Assembly: GCF_910592395.1 (NCBI RefSeq)
Contig: NC_088308.1
Span: 4,216,001 to 4,280,000 of the forward strand
Direction: 5' to 3'
Source: Lineus longissimus
Taxonomy: Eukaryota > Nemertea > Pilidiophora > Heteronemertea > Lineidae
DNA: 64,000 nucleotides
The notes below the pieces were generated by a model. The model did not search any database, had not been told where the DNA came from, and saw nothing but the letters and a program-made list of their open reading frames with translations. A program made the position numbers and the translations under genes. Positions 11,198 through 24,200 of this stretch are shown in pieces. Each line of letters begins with the position of its first letter. Within the stretch, counting starts at the first letter, position 1.

Positions 11198-13030
11198 ATG
11201 TTGTTATGCCGGCCGTTGTTGCGATGCTTGCGGGTCCTTGTGCTGGCCCTCTTCCTTGCCGCTGCAGCCCTGCTCCTACTCTCCTTCCAGGACCACGAGA
11301 AGGTGGAACAGACTGAGAGACAAGTCGTCGTCAGGTAAGCAGTTCAACAATTCGGCACATTACCACGAAAGATGTAAGTGGAGTGTGTCTCTGGTGCCTC
11401 CTCCAGTTCTATGAGCGACACAACACTATCGGAGACACGCTCCGCGTACAATATTGACCACGTTTTTGTGGCTCTGCTCTCTCGAATTTGCTGGTCTTGA
11501 GTAGTCAGATAAAAAGACACGGAACACATTTTTTATACGAGTTAGCGCGTAGACAAGACTCCAAAAGACACACTAAAAAGTAGGGTCAACTGCAAAAACA
11601 TGGGACATCTTTCGATCAAAGAAATGAGTCGTGTTGCTTCTTTGGATTAAAGTGCTGTGCAGAATCAGTGCCGTCACACCGAATAGTAGTTATTGTGAAT
11701 CTTGAATAACAAGGCCCATCATTTCTTTCGTTTCAGACTACAGACGCCAAGTCAGCCAAAAAGTTTATGTGTCGAAAGGAGGTTCATCAGCTTCGTAAAG
11801 GTCCACAAATGTGCCTCGAGCGCCATTGGGACAATTCTCGTCCTCTTCGGTCTCAAACACAAACTGAACTTCGCCCTGCCGCGTTATGACCAGGGCCATC
11901 TCGGTTGGCCTGCGCCTCTCCGTCCGGAACACTTGGATCCGCACGTGGCACAACCTATTAATATTATCACTCATCACATGGTCTATAACAGAACGACTTT
12001 GAAGAAACTCATGCCATCGGACACAACATACATAGCCATTCTTAGGGAGCCATATTTTCAATTCAAGTCCGCTTTTAACTTTTTCTTAGTGACGTCGCAA
12101 CTTGATATGACATCCAAGTCGCCCATGACAGAATTTTTAGAAAATCCGCGCAAGTTTGAAAAGCCGGTTCATTTTATCTATAATGGTAAATATTTCGGTG
12201 CTAAGTCAATAACAAGGAATTTTATGCTGACGGATCTTGGTTTTTCGTCTGAGAATTCGGACAGTGAGACTAAAATTCGTGAATATATTGATTATTTGGA
12301 TGATAATTTTGATCTCATCATGATTAAGGAGTATTTATTGGAGTCTCTTGTTTTGATGCGACGCCTGCTGTGCTGGGACATCCGAGATGTTATCTGTCGC
12401 TATGTCAACAGAAACAAAAAATATAAATATAGACCAGACGATGAGAACGAGGAGAAATTAATGAAACTTTACAATGAATGGAGCAAGGGTGACGTCATCC
12501 TCTACGATCACTTCAACAAAACGCTTTGGAAAAAAATCTCCAATGAAGGCCGAGATTTTTGGCGCGAATTGGACTATTTCAGCGGCGTTTTGGAGAGGGT
12601 GGATGATTTCTGTAAATATGTCATTAATGATAAAAATATCACGAAGGAGGAAGGGAAGAAATTATGGACGGTTTATTTGCATATCCAGTTGTCTGATTGG
12701 AATGAACCGTTTACTATTACGAAAATGGAATGTATTCGTATGTCGGTACAACCTTGGCAGTATACAAAAAGTCTTCGGAAACACATGAAGTGGAAAGATA
12801 CTCTCTATGAAAAAGATACGTTGAGAGGAAAGCAACAGGGGATGGAAGGAGGTGACGAGAAAGAGGATGACATTCATAGAAGTGATGAACAGAAAGCGGG
12901 TGGTGGTGCTGATGAAAAGCAAGATGGCGCCGGAGACAAGGATGGCGCGAAGCAGGCGAACGATGACCAAGATGCTCAGGTTGATCTCGAGCATGAAGAT
13001 GAAAATGATGATGGCGATCAAAAACAGTAG
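11198..13030 (+). CDS. Galactose-3-O-sulfotransferase family enzyme (Gal3ST-like), two exons
   Basis: Exon 1 (11198-11334) and exon 2 (11737-13030) join at phase 2 to 476 residues. Exon 1 encodes MLLCRPLLRC and a hydrophobic segment (about residues 12-30), a type II signal anchor for the Golgi. Exon 2 has the two PAPS-binding sites of the family: FVKVHKCASSAIG (5'-phosphosulfate loop, about residue 65) and YIAILREPYFQFKSAF (3'-phosphate site). THHMVYNR, SRxF-like spacing and the C-terminal ECIRMSVQPWQY follow. Family members sulfate position 3 of galactose on glycolipids or glycoproteins; the substrate here is unknown. The last ~65 residues are an unusual acidic, low-complexity tail rich in D, E, K, Q and G (for example DEHEDENDDGD-like), absent from typical members. 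The intron acceptor TTTCGTTTCAG is clear. Confidence 0.88.
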
Positions 13031-15272
13031 ATTGTGATTTTTTTTTGTCTTTCACTATAGGTTGCAATCACAAAAAAAGATTAGCATACCATGGCATTCT
13101 GTAATTTCAATACAGAACCTGACTGATCGACAGCAGACGCAATTCGCACTTAAACACCATCCGAGGTTTTCATTGTACGATGTGCGAAATCCGAGCACTT
13201 CTTTCTGTGGTTTGACGGAAACCGAGCATTCCAAAATCTCCCTATATCTCAAGTTTACGGACTTTTAAGTTTGTACAGTTAGTACTAATACTTTTTATGT
13301 CAGGTTTTTTATCTCGAGGATTGCGTCATTCTTTACTTTGATCTTTTAGCAGTATTTCACTACATTGTATCGGGTTTACACTTAGATTTGCGCCAAAAGT
13401 GCCATCGTCCTTTTTATGTCACTTGTATCTGGTTTATTTTTATCCTGCAAATAATTATGACTGTCATTATCTCACACGGTTGATTGCTTTATTCCTTGTA
13501 CCAAGAAATTACGGACTCCGGCTTCGTAGGGATGGGTGTCCAAAGACTGCTGCCCTGTCCCATGTTCACTTGAGACCTTGTGACACGCCAGACACAAAAT
13601 GAATTTTTGTTTGGCCTATTTGAATGTTCCCGTTGGTTGTGCCAGGGAACATGCAATGGAGGCAATGGAAACAACGCTACAAGGACACAAGTTCACAAGG
13701 GAACACCTTATGGATAGGTAGGCAGCATCGGCCTATCTGTAGCCTAGTGCAAGACGTTGACAGTTGTGAACATATATTTCTTACCTGATAAGACATTTTG
13801 ACTTGCCTGTCTTCCCAGAAGACCAACATGTCGTCTTGAAGAAGCTGACCTGAATCTTAAGGGAGTCGAATCCACCGTCAACGGTACAGCGGTAATTGCA
13901 TGTACATGCACGTATTGAATCTGTGAAATAGGACAGGATCCGTCTCGACTTTTAGATGTCGTTATCCTGGCTTACCAGGTAACCGGCCTATATTGAACTG
14001 CCGCACCGGTCCACTCCGAGGCGGTGCTATTGTCTGGAGGACGGACGTCCTTGTATTCCCTCGGAGAGATTGTCACCTCGTATATAAGGGATCAGCGCTT
14101 TTAAGGATTGCAATGAAATGTTGGAATTAATGAAACTACGTCCACCTTCAAATCTTTGACAAACGTCTTCTGAGATGAGACAACGTTCATGACACAGGGC
14201 CCTGCTGAGTTTAGGAAAAACTTTATGATACATGTATTACGTCAACATCTGGATTGTGCTGTGGGTCATCTCTGATGAGATATGGTCCTACCCTGGTGTG
14301 GGAGAAGACAAGACTTACTGCCTGCAAACTTAGGTGTTTCCTGCTAGCAGATAGGATGCCGATAACGATTTTATTTGAGACCACATCGGGTGGGTATTCG
14401 GCTATATTGCATGTAGTCTTTTCTCCAGGCTTCCACATCTGTCACAAACAGTTCCAGCTCAAACATCTCAAGACTCAGCCCAGATTCACAATAAGCCTAC
14501 TATCACATCCAGAAACAAGTCCCAGTCCTTATTGTTGGGTTGCCCACAATGCAATGAAAGGTCCCCGTCACAACCCTGTGGACAACCAGCAGCGCAGTCA
14601 TTTCTTGACCGTTCTGTCCTTTAAAACTGGAGGAGACACCTCCTAGAAGTACGAAACATGGTCCCTGTTGTCTTCGAAACTGGGTGTGACATGGTTCATT
14701 TTCAATGAACTGAATGCCACATCTGGGTACAACATGGCTCATTTTCAATGAACTGGGTGAGACATGGCCGATAGAGTTCAAGACATCAGTGCATCTTTGG
14801 GCAGTTTCTTTGTCTAAATAAACAGTTCTAACAAAGATGTCCTAATATTTACATGCCATTTTATTACGAAATTATTAACATAGATATCACACAATTGTTC
14901 AGTTTGCCACACAAACATGATTTCACAGACAGATTGTTCCTTGTCAGTATTCCAACAATTAGCCCTTCTTTCAGAAAGTGACAGTCCATACCTAAGTACT
15001 TATGTGGGCTGCAAGGCCAAATCCTTTAAAATTCATAATTATTCTTCTGAAGGTCAAATTTCAGACTCATACTCTGAAAAGAACCAGTCTTGAATGTCCT
15101 GGGATATGATATGGAATGATTCTTTTCCTACGCTTTTGTTACCCACTAAACATATTGCACAAACTCCATACAGTTTTCTTCAAACATAGGAGTGTACACA
15201 GCCAATTTCTCATAATTACTCTACAATCGATATTTCTAAAACACATCAATACACTGAGTAACACCACTATCA
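13031..15272. other. Intergenic DNA between the sulfotransferase and COX10
   Basis: No gene recognised. A minus-strand AATAAA at 14870-14875 is a likely COX10 polyadenylation signal, about 400 bases past its stop. A short tandem repeat lies at 14680-14768. Confidence 0.45.
14680..14768 (+). repeat. Short tandem repeat of about 30-43 bp units
   Basis: CTGGGTNNNACATGG occurs three times (about 14680, 14723 and 14752), the first two followed by the same TTCATTTTCAATGAACTG-like segment, which itself is a small palindrome. Confidence 0.6.
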
Positions 15273-18224
15273 TCAAGAAGGGCTCAGGACTGCTTCTGTT
15301 CCTGTACCAACAGGTATTGACTCTTCCGTCTCCTTTACTCTCTTTTTACTAATAAGCAGTAATAACATGAGTGCAGGGAGATGCACCAAGCTGAACCTGA
15401 ATAGCTTCCGACTCGTATTACTGTCCCCTTGTTTATAAAACCTCCACGCTAAATATGTAAAGTAAAGATTCAATGGTAAAGAATCTACCGCAAACGTCCA
15501 CGTTGTGACATCCAATATTGGGGCCAATGTGCATAGTCCTATCATAGCCGCACTGTGGCGCAGAGCAACACGTTTACATAGTCCTGGATTGACGACCGAC
15601 ATCATGCGATAGCCAGCTCTTGAATATTCTGGACGTAAATTCCAACTCAAGGCGTTGAAGTGTGGGAACTGCCAGGAGTAGAGTATGGCACCGAGTAAGA
15701 CAGCCCCTGAAAGTGATATGGAGCATTTGAATATTGGTCATGACCACCTTACATTACTGATGACATGTATTTCCCAACAATAATGGAACTTAGCATTTTT
15801 AAGAACGTCTTTTTCCAAGGGTTGTTGACTTCAAATGTTTGGATCATAGAGATTTGTCAAGTCCTGCACTAGACCTGAGCCATATCTGAGAGAAAGAATC
15901 CAATAGAACGACTGATAGTTCCTCAACTTCAGATGGAATTTTCACAGGAATGAAGTGGAACTATTGACACTGTTTTACTAAGTGATATCTTGCCATCTAG
16001 CCAAGGAAAAAACAGAGGAGTATTTGACCCACCTATATCCAAAGATCCTGTACATGCTGTCCAACCCATCACAGGAGGAATAGCTCCAACTACAGCACCG
16101 ATCCAAGTGTTCGTAATGGAGACCCGCTTCATTGGTGTATAGGCTAGTGTGTAGAGAATGAGATTAAACGCTCCCAGTCCAGCCGTTAATGGGTTAACAC
16201 CAAATGTCAAGATCACCAGGCCTAAGGCTGCTGAGGTGGTTGCAAATCCAACAGAATGGAGGGGGCTGTAAGAAAGGAGACGATATTAGAAACATCTTTG
16301 GTGTTCAATCTTATGAGCTATCACTACATGGAATAGTGACAATCACAACCTATAATAAGTTTCTCATTTGCAATGGACAGATTCTTTGCCCTGGCACAGG
16401 CACAAGCTGCAAAGAATTTCTCTTTTAAAACTCATTGAACCGACACCCCAATCCCGGTAAAGTCGCACGCCCCGAGCCAGAAACTTGGCCTGAAATGAAA
16501 ATACTGAAAATAGTACAAGTTTAGGTGAGGTTTTCATTGATGAACTGACCTGAGTTTTCCTGTGACAATAACTCTGTTCTTGGTTCGATTCATCTGAGAG
16601 TCAAATGGCACTTCAAAATACTGAAAATAACCAGGAAGTCAAATATTCATCACTGTTATTGCAATGGTGTTCAAACTTACAGCCAGTTTGTACTACTTGT
16701 GATAGTCATTGTACAAAAGAAGCAGAGGTCAGAGGAGTTCTTGGTTACAATCCAAATTTCACTTGCTTGAAATGTACAAAAGAGCTTCTAAGCATCAATC
16801 TCCGGGAAATGTAGCAGTCAACAAAAACAATTTCTTTGTTGCAAGATATTGCTCCCAGTAAGCTGGAACCCACTGGATTAGCAGACAGTTTAGGAGAAAA
16901 TTCAAGTGAAATTTAAGTATACTGACTTGATTTGTTGCATTAGCCGCCGCTGATGTGAGCGCTGTTCCCAAAGAACACAAGATGAAAGTGGAAGGAATAA
17001 AGACTCCAGGTGCCATACCATAGCCCGCCATGGCGGTTATCACAACAAGCGCTGTAAGGAAAGAAGCAGGGTGTGTTGTGCTTTATCACATTACATCCAT
17101 TCACTGGCAACATAGTAGGTCAAAAAGCGTTTCTATTTCCAACCACTTTGACAGTGAAAGGCCGCAGAGAAAATCTTCTGGATACTTTTGAATAGGACAT
17201 CATAGACACTTATTTGCTTGGCAACACTTTAGTTATCAGCTCATCAAGTTGCAATGTAACAAGTAGGAATGATAAGATATACCACTTATAATCAGTTAAG
17301 ACAATGTTCTAGGGGCAGAGAGCTAAACTCATAATAAAGAGGTCATCTCAACTCAACAGCTCATTCCAATCTTGGTATGTTTGCCTATTTCGCTGTGTAA
17401 CTGTCTCACCTGTTAGTCTCGACTTGGACAACATCATATAATAGTTTGGCAACCGTCTCAAATCAAGCCTCTGTTCTTTCCACATGATCTCCTGTATCGA
17501 CTCCACAGTGGGCATTCCCTCTTTCTTATCCTTTTCATTATACAAGTTCTTAATGTTCTCCTTATTCAACTTTATATCAATGATTTTGTTGGACTTAGGG
17601 TTGAATAGGACGAATTCATCTGTTTGCATTTTGAGGCCAACTTCTACCAAGTGGTTTGACTGTTTGATGAAGAGAGAAACTTTGTTGTCCAATTCCAAGG
17701 GGATTGAGAACACAGCCTTGTTCTCTTTTAATGGCTGACCAACAGAGGCAGGCTGCGGCTCATCTTTTATGAGAGAGGCATCCGTTTTTTCCATCAGGTT
17801 TGAATTCCCATTTTTTGATGATGGAACTGGAGCTGCACTTGTGGCGTACTGGAATTTTAAATAAGATCAAAATCATTTTGAGGCCAAATATTCAAGGCTA
17901 AGATTAAGAAGCGCTCTTCCTATTCAGGATACTGATCAAAGAGATTGAGGATAGGGACCCTATGTTTCTAACATCCAAGGTTAAACAATGCAAATTGCAA
18001 ATGAAAGTGCATAGGGCCATATAGTGGCGAGTGAAAGGACGGACTATAGGGACACCACTCAAAAACAAACGATCAACCATGCTTACCCATTTCCGGATGA
18101 CAGAATAAGTCAGTGGTCTTGAAGTTGCTGAAGTGGGGCAAAGACCAGTTGCTGGACAGCAAAGCGGATGTCTCAGAATTGCTTTTTGAGCGAGTTTTAA
18201 AATCAATGGTTTCATCTTCAACAT
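15273..18224 (-). CDS. COX10: Protoheme IX farnesyltransferase, mitochondrial (COX10)
   Basis: Six exons in minus order, 18224-18087, 17848-17410, 17051-16927, 16620-16550, 16265-16033 and 15706-15273, join with consistent phases to 479 residues. The enzyme converts haem B to haem O in the inner mitochondrial membrane, the first step of haem A synthesis for cytochrome oxidase. The first ~150 residues are a variable leader. The UbiA-type core then begins [20 protein letters not shown]. The short exon 4 encodes [19 protein letters not shown], the conserved substrate-binding region. Later come [45 protein letters not shown] and [11 protein letters not shown], all diagnostic. ATGs at 18224 and 18215 are both possible starts. 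The gene is head-to-head with RPP21. Confidence 0.95.
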
Positions 18225-18673
18225 GTTGACGAGCAAGGACGTTCCCTGAGAAAAAGAAATTGAGAGTTATTATCTCAGAAATCCCACTCATGTGGGCGTG
18301 TTTGTAGTACGACCATGTAATGTATGATCTAGTACATCAGGTACTGTACATACCGCTACCGGTATGAATTATGGCCATGCATTAGACATGTTTAGATTTC
18401 ATGCCACCACGACGATCACATCGACTCATTTCCTTCAATATATGGTTTTTCATTTGGAAATCGACACACAGGGTATATTTTCCTGATGTAATGATGTTTA
18501 CTCTATCGCCACATGTTATTGACAATGAAGAGTATTGTTAATTTATGTCATAATTCAGGAGAAAATCTTACGAAAGGTCACATCTTCCAAAATCTCACTC
18601 AGCCATGTTTTTAATCTCGTTTCCAGGAAGAAAGGTTGGCTGCAGACCAAATATTCACAGCCAGGCCAGGAAG
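18225..18673. promoter_or_regulatory. Shared 449-bp interval between divergent COX10 and RPP21 starts
   Basis: The two start codons face away from each other with 449 bases between them, so both promoters must lie here or in the first introns. No TATA box is evident for either gene, as expected for housekeeping promoters. Bidirectional activity is inferred. Confidence 0.5.
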
Positions 18674-20735
18674 ATGGAGATGTCCGAGGAAAAAAGTTTA
18701 AAAACACAGAGAAAAGTGGCTTATAGGGAGTCATCACTGCACATGAATTATCTCTACCAGGTCAATAATAAGTATAGCATCTGTTTATGACAGAAAATTG
18801 GTTAGTTATCCCTGAGGAATTGGAATCCATTGCATTTGCAGTACACCATAGTAGGCTACATGCAACTTCAGTTCAACATGATAATAGTGAACATGTTCAT
18901 TTCAAATTCTATTTCAAATTTCATAGTTTTGAAAACATGGCATAAATGGTATAGTCAGTAAGACGCTTTATATTTCTTGTTGGAAAAGTCGAACGTCTTC
19001 ATTTTTCAGCACGTCTGCATGGGATTTTGTGCCTGCATATATGCGATTGCGAGACCTGTCCAAAGTTCGCCACTCCGTACGTGATCGGAGCGACATGGTT
19101 TCAGTATCATCCCTGTGACAGAGGAGTTATATTATTGCCATTTTCGAAGAGGCATACGAAATATCCAACCGTTGTACTATAATATACCCCTTCTCTTGAA
19201 TGATATATCTTTTTACCGAGTAATCTTGTATTTCAGCTTGCAACATGTACCCTGGCTCAGAACCCAGAAAACACCAATTTGGTCAGGTTTTATTTACAAA
19301 CCATGCAGTCCATTGCCAAGAAACTTGTTTTAAGGATGTAAGTTGTTGGTCAAGTTGTCTTGTCTCTCGTCGTAGATAGTTTTACTCTACACTGATACCA
19401 ATAGTAATCCAGCAGTAGTATAATCAGTACTATAATATTTTTATAACTCACTTGCATAGAAAGAATACAACTGAGGATAGGTAGACTGTTCTCTCAAGTT
19501 GTTTTGTCAAATTATTTATTCAACCCAATCTGTTTCAGAGACCCGAGCATCAAACGTACTCTATGCAAGAAATGTTACATGCTGTTAGTCCCTGGAATCA
19601 CTGCAACAGTTCGCATCAAGAGTAAAAGTAGGTTTTACAGCTCTTGCAAATATCAAGGACCTGCCTTTAGGTTGCCGAGGCTCTTCCACTTCTTTGCATT
19701 CAATTGGTACATCATCTAGTTCTGAGGTCTGTGGATATGTGACAAACTGCTAGTATTCATCAGGTCAGCTTTCGTCCCAGAACTCTGACCTGACTTCCAG
19801 TTCCTCTTGACTAGATGCCAGGCTTCAGACACACCCAGCAGAGAACCTATCTATTCTAATGTCATGATTTAATGATTCATATTTTTGTGGTGCCAATTGA
19901 AAACTGTCTAATCTCTGTGAGTTGTCCATGATTTTAATTTAATGTGTTTGATTAAATATTGGATGTGGAGACTTTCTTGCCATTCCTCTCATGAGAATTT
20001 ACTATGAATGAAACCATGCTTTTGGCATTGAACTATTTCTAGCATTCCTTGTATTGTTTCAGAGAGCAGACAAAGGCACACAGTCGTCCAATGCTTGGAA
20101 TGTAAGGCACTAAAGAGGTTCAACTCTAATTCTGATTATAAGTTGTGGACAGAACAAAATGAGGCTTGGGTTGTGAAGAAAAATCCAGAAAAAGGTAAGG
20201 AAATTGGCCTTTAATGTGTTGTTAGTATGATATTCAAAAAGCTGTAAAGTGGTAGTTCTATATTGTAAGCTGTCCAGATTAAAGCTGACATTTCAATACC
20301 AGTAGAAGATATATTCGGCATAGTAATGGGTGTCCTAGTGATAGAGGCAAAGGCAGTCATTTTGTTTGGACTTTAGTTTTAGGTCTGTTTGTGGAATCTT
20401 AACATGCCTCACTTTGCAATTCAGTGGAGACACCATCTTCAACGACAAGCAAGAAAGATAAAACTTTAAGCAAAGGCATGGAGGCTGAGAAATCCATGCC
20501 TTTGAGCACAGACGAAGGACCCTCCTCTTCTGGGAACATGGCATCAACTGTTGGCAAAAACATTGCAGCTGAGAGGACCCCTGTGGAGCAAGTTGAAACA
20601 CCATGCACATCCACACCTCACAGGAAAGACGAAAATAATGAAGTGTCTTCTTCATCTACAAATGACAATGAAATTGCATCAACACCTCGGGGAAACGAAG
20701 AGTCTTCTCGATCCTCCAGCATGGACACTGGATGA
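18674..20735 (+). CDS. RPP21: Ribonuclease P protein subunit p21 (RPP21)
   Basis: Exons 18674-18760, 19237-19337, 19539-19627, 20063-20194 and 20425-20735 join in phase to 239 residues. It is a subunit of nuclear RNase P, which removes tRNA 5' leaders. The protein begins MEMSEEKS; HMNYLYQ, LVRFYLQTMQSIAKKLVLR and IDPSIKRTLCKKCYMLLVPG match the Rpr2/RPP21 family. Two Cys pairs, CKKC and CLEC, form the zinc ribbon. The human protein is 154 residues; the extra length is mostly the last exon, a Ser/Thr/Glu-rich, probably disordered ~100-residue tail (SSSTNDNEIASTPRGNEESS). An ATTAAA polyadenylation variant is at 20976-20981. The next gene starts 550 bases downstream on the same strand. Confidence 0.93.
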
Positions 20736-21285
20736 GGACTTAGTGTGAATTAAGTTTGATACTTCGTGTAACTCAATCAGACCTACCTGGCTCCTGCCTG
20801 TGGACATTTCGTTTCTGGACCCAAAAGGGACAATGAGTTACGTTCCCTAAACAACATGACAGCGCATCACCGTTTCTGCAAAAGTTTTGATAGAGTTACG
20901 TGACTGGGGATGAAGCGATCAAGAAAGTCAAATCTGCAGTCTCTGTTACACCTAAACTGATAGTAGATAGAAAACATTAAAATTTGTTACAGTTTGATAA
21001 AGAATTCAGTTCATTATTCACGATTTAGTTCTGTTGTTCTGGTTGTACATTCTGCAAGTACATTTTTTGTACATACAAGCTCATTCAGCTCATTTATACC
21101 CCTATTAGTAAAACCTGTGTGCAGGTGTGGTCTGCAGACCAACCTTTGGCATAACCAGGTTGTTTACAAATGGTTGCATGGATTCTATACAAATATATAC
21201 AATGTATATACATACAGTACACAAGTTCACGTGAGAGAAAATTCACCAGCATTTCGCATTCCTTACTTCTAAATTTCTTGTGATC

Positions 21286-24200
21286 ATGTCCTATGGATAT
21301 CAGGTGAGCATTACATTTTGTATAGTTGTACCAGTAATCGTTAATCATCCTGTTGGCCTTTTTTGTGATTTTCAAACATTATCATTATCAAGCCTCTGAG
21401 TCTAAGTTTCAATAAATATGTATACCTCTCATTCCTCAATTCAGTCCAACTACTCGAGTGGCCCCCCACCGCCGCCTAGAGGAGGAGGGCCTTTCGGGTA
21501 TGCTGCTGCCTCCTCTGGTCCACCTCCCCCACCACCATCGGGTTATGGCTACCAGCAGCAGAGTGCCTATAATGTCAACTACTCACAAGGTAAGTCTTCA
21601 TGTTTATTCAATTGTCAAGCATTCATCACTGCCAATTGTTTGAAAGTGCTTCTCTGAACAGTAGACCTTAGAGAGGCTAAAGCACAAGATTTCTTGAGAT
21701 TGTGCTTGAGAATGCCAACTTTTCTTTCACTCCTTTGAGGTATGGTCAGGGAGTTCCAAATGATGGAAGTCTGAAAGATCGTTCACATTGGATGCTTTGG
21801 AGATGTCCAAATTCCTGGAGAAGTAGGCTTTGACAGTAGCAAGTAACTTGCAGCTTCCGATGCCATTGGAAGCCAATATGACACAAATAGTAACCTTCTT
21901 TCTTGTTTTCTCAAAGGTGCTATTACTAAGTTCTCAATCTTTCAGGAGGCTACCAATCTGTTTATTCTAATAGCGGAGCTGTACCTGGGTTCACCGTTCC
22001 TGCGGTTCAGAGTGTTCAGCAGCAGTACCAGACCGTCTACCAAGGACATGTAAGTTTTACTGAGGATAGATAATAGAATGATGTCAAGATATCTTAGAAT
22101 AACCTGACCATAGTGGCAAGACAACTGATTTAAATCCTAATCATGCAAATCTTAATGATTGTAACTTTTCTGCAGGCACCAGCCCCATGCCAGATGCCAT
22201 ACGGCATGCATGTGAAGAATATGGACCAGCAGATGCAGAGTGCCCAGATGCAGCAGATGCAGGCCATGCAGCAGCAGTATGCACGGGTAAGGAATTTGTA
22301 AGATATTGGAGACTGATATGGTTTCCAGACCCGGAGTAAACCTTTTGGTCCAGAGGGACACCACTTTTCTTCCCAAATTTGCATGAAAAACATGGTTTTT
22401 TAGATGTCTGTGGGGGCAGTTTGCACTCCTCCCCAGCTAAATAGACCCTTGGGTTCACAGCCACACTGACAGCTTTTTTTATTTTTCAGATGGCAATGAG
22501 AGGGCAAAAGAAAAAGGTAGGTTGGATATCAGTTGTTGAATAATTTGTGCTGTGACGTACAAAAAAGGGAGATGTTCCTCCGGGAATGGAGAGAAGCGTA
22601 AATGGTCAGAACAAATGTTGCCTACACTCACAAATGAGACCTCTGTGTTGTGAAATTAACTTTAAAACCTTGTGCTTAATTTTGTTCTTGATTTTCTGTA
22701 CTTTTCTCTATCAAAAACTGACTGTCCTCTAACAGAGCAGAAAGTATGATGATGATGATGATGATGATTATGACAGTGAGGATGATGATGAGGAAGAGTA
22801 CCGTTCAAAGGGTAAAAAGAAGGCTCCTAAAAAGGTGTGTTGAGTGTGGATGATATTATAGTCATACTGTGGATGTTAATATTGATATTGATATTGTTGA
22901 TTCGTATACCTCAGTGACTACCATGCTAAAGCTGTAAGATGTAAGACCCATAGTTAAAATTGGGTGAGACTGAGAATGATGTATTATGACCCAACTGACA
23001 CGACGAAGCTTGCTATAAATTTTGTATCACTGGTAGTTTTAGTCAGTATTAAAAATTATCATTTTCTTTGACACAATATTGTTCATCGCACAGCCTGTCA
23101 CAAGTGAACAAATCGCGGCCAATACTGATATCAAGGCCGAGATCAAGCGCATGACGGTCGATGAGCTGATCCGGAGACAGACGTGTTCAGGCACGTTTGA
23201 GTTGACTGAAGGCACCGTGAAACCATCGCCAAAGTATGCAGCCGAGGACCCAGTGGTGAAGTTCTATAGTACAGAGCGTTCAACTGACCTTGTTGGCAAG
23301 CCGTGGGACTCAGAAGCTGACTGCGAGTACTTGAGGAAGGCCATGAAGGGGTTGGGTAGGTCCATTTAGTCTTAGGAGTAATATCAAAAACAAACATGAC
23401 AAATCGATATCAGAAACTTCTGATAGCTGACCTGGAAAATCGTTGAGTTCAATGGTTGATTTGAATTGGTCACCTGAAACGTCCTTTCACAAGAGTGAGA
23501 TGGCACGCTGGACCAGACCTCCCCAACCTAAGCTGACCCTGATAGAAGTATTTTAGGAGTGGCATGAAGGTATTGAACTAAACACATCTTCATTTTATTT
23601 CAGGAACGAATGAGGATGCGATTATTCATGTTGTTGCCACCAGATGCAATGCACAGAGACAAGAGCTGAAGAAGAAATTCAAGACCATGTACGGAAGGGT
23701 AAGTCTAGTTAGAGCCTGGGGTATTCTAAATGCATTCAGCTCAATGAAAATATATTTCAGCTGTATGTTAAAATGAAACATGCTTTATATGCTACAATAT
23801 GAAAAATATAGACGGCAGTAGAACTAAGCTGCCAATCTAGCAGGCTTCAGTGTTATCACTAATGATCAATTTATCTAACTATTACTACTTGTAATCCTTG
23901 TATTTCTAGGACCTGATCGATGACCTCCACAGTGAATTGAGTGGCGACTTCAGGGAGTCAATCATGGCATGTTTCGTAAAGCCAGCCGTCTATGATGCCT
24001 GGGCTATCAAAGAGGCGATCTACGGTTTGGGAACAGACGAGAAGACCCTGATTGAGATCTTGATGACAAGGACCAATGCACAGCTAGAAGAAATGAAACA
24101 GGTCTATCCCGATGGTAAGGCACCTTCCTGTTAGGCCCTTCTGCTATGATGTACAGGTATTGCTGATTACCCAACCCAAAACTACAGGTCTTGAATGCAA

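Noticed and set aside
12662-13067. Minus-strand open frames opposite the sulfotransferase tail
   Set aside because: They mirror the low-complexity acidic coding sequence and resemble no family.
16581-16600. GGTTCGATTC, a tRNA B-box-like word
   Set aside because: It lies within COX10 exon 4, where it encodes the antisense of MNRTKNR; no tRNA fold around it.
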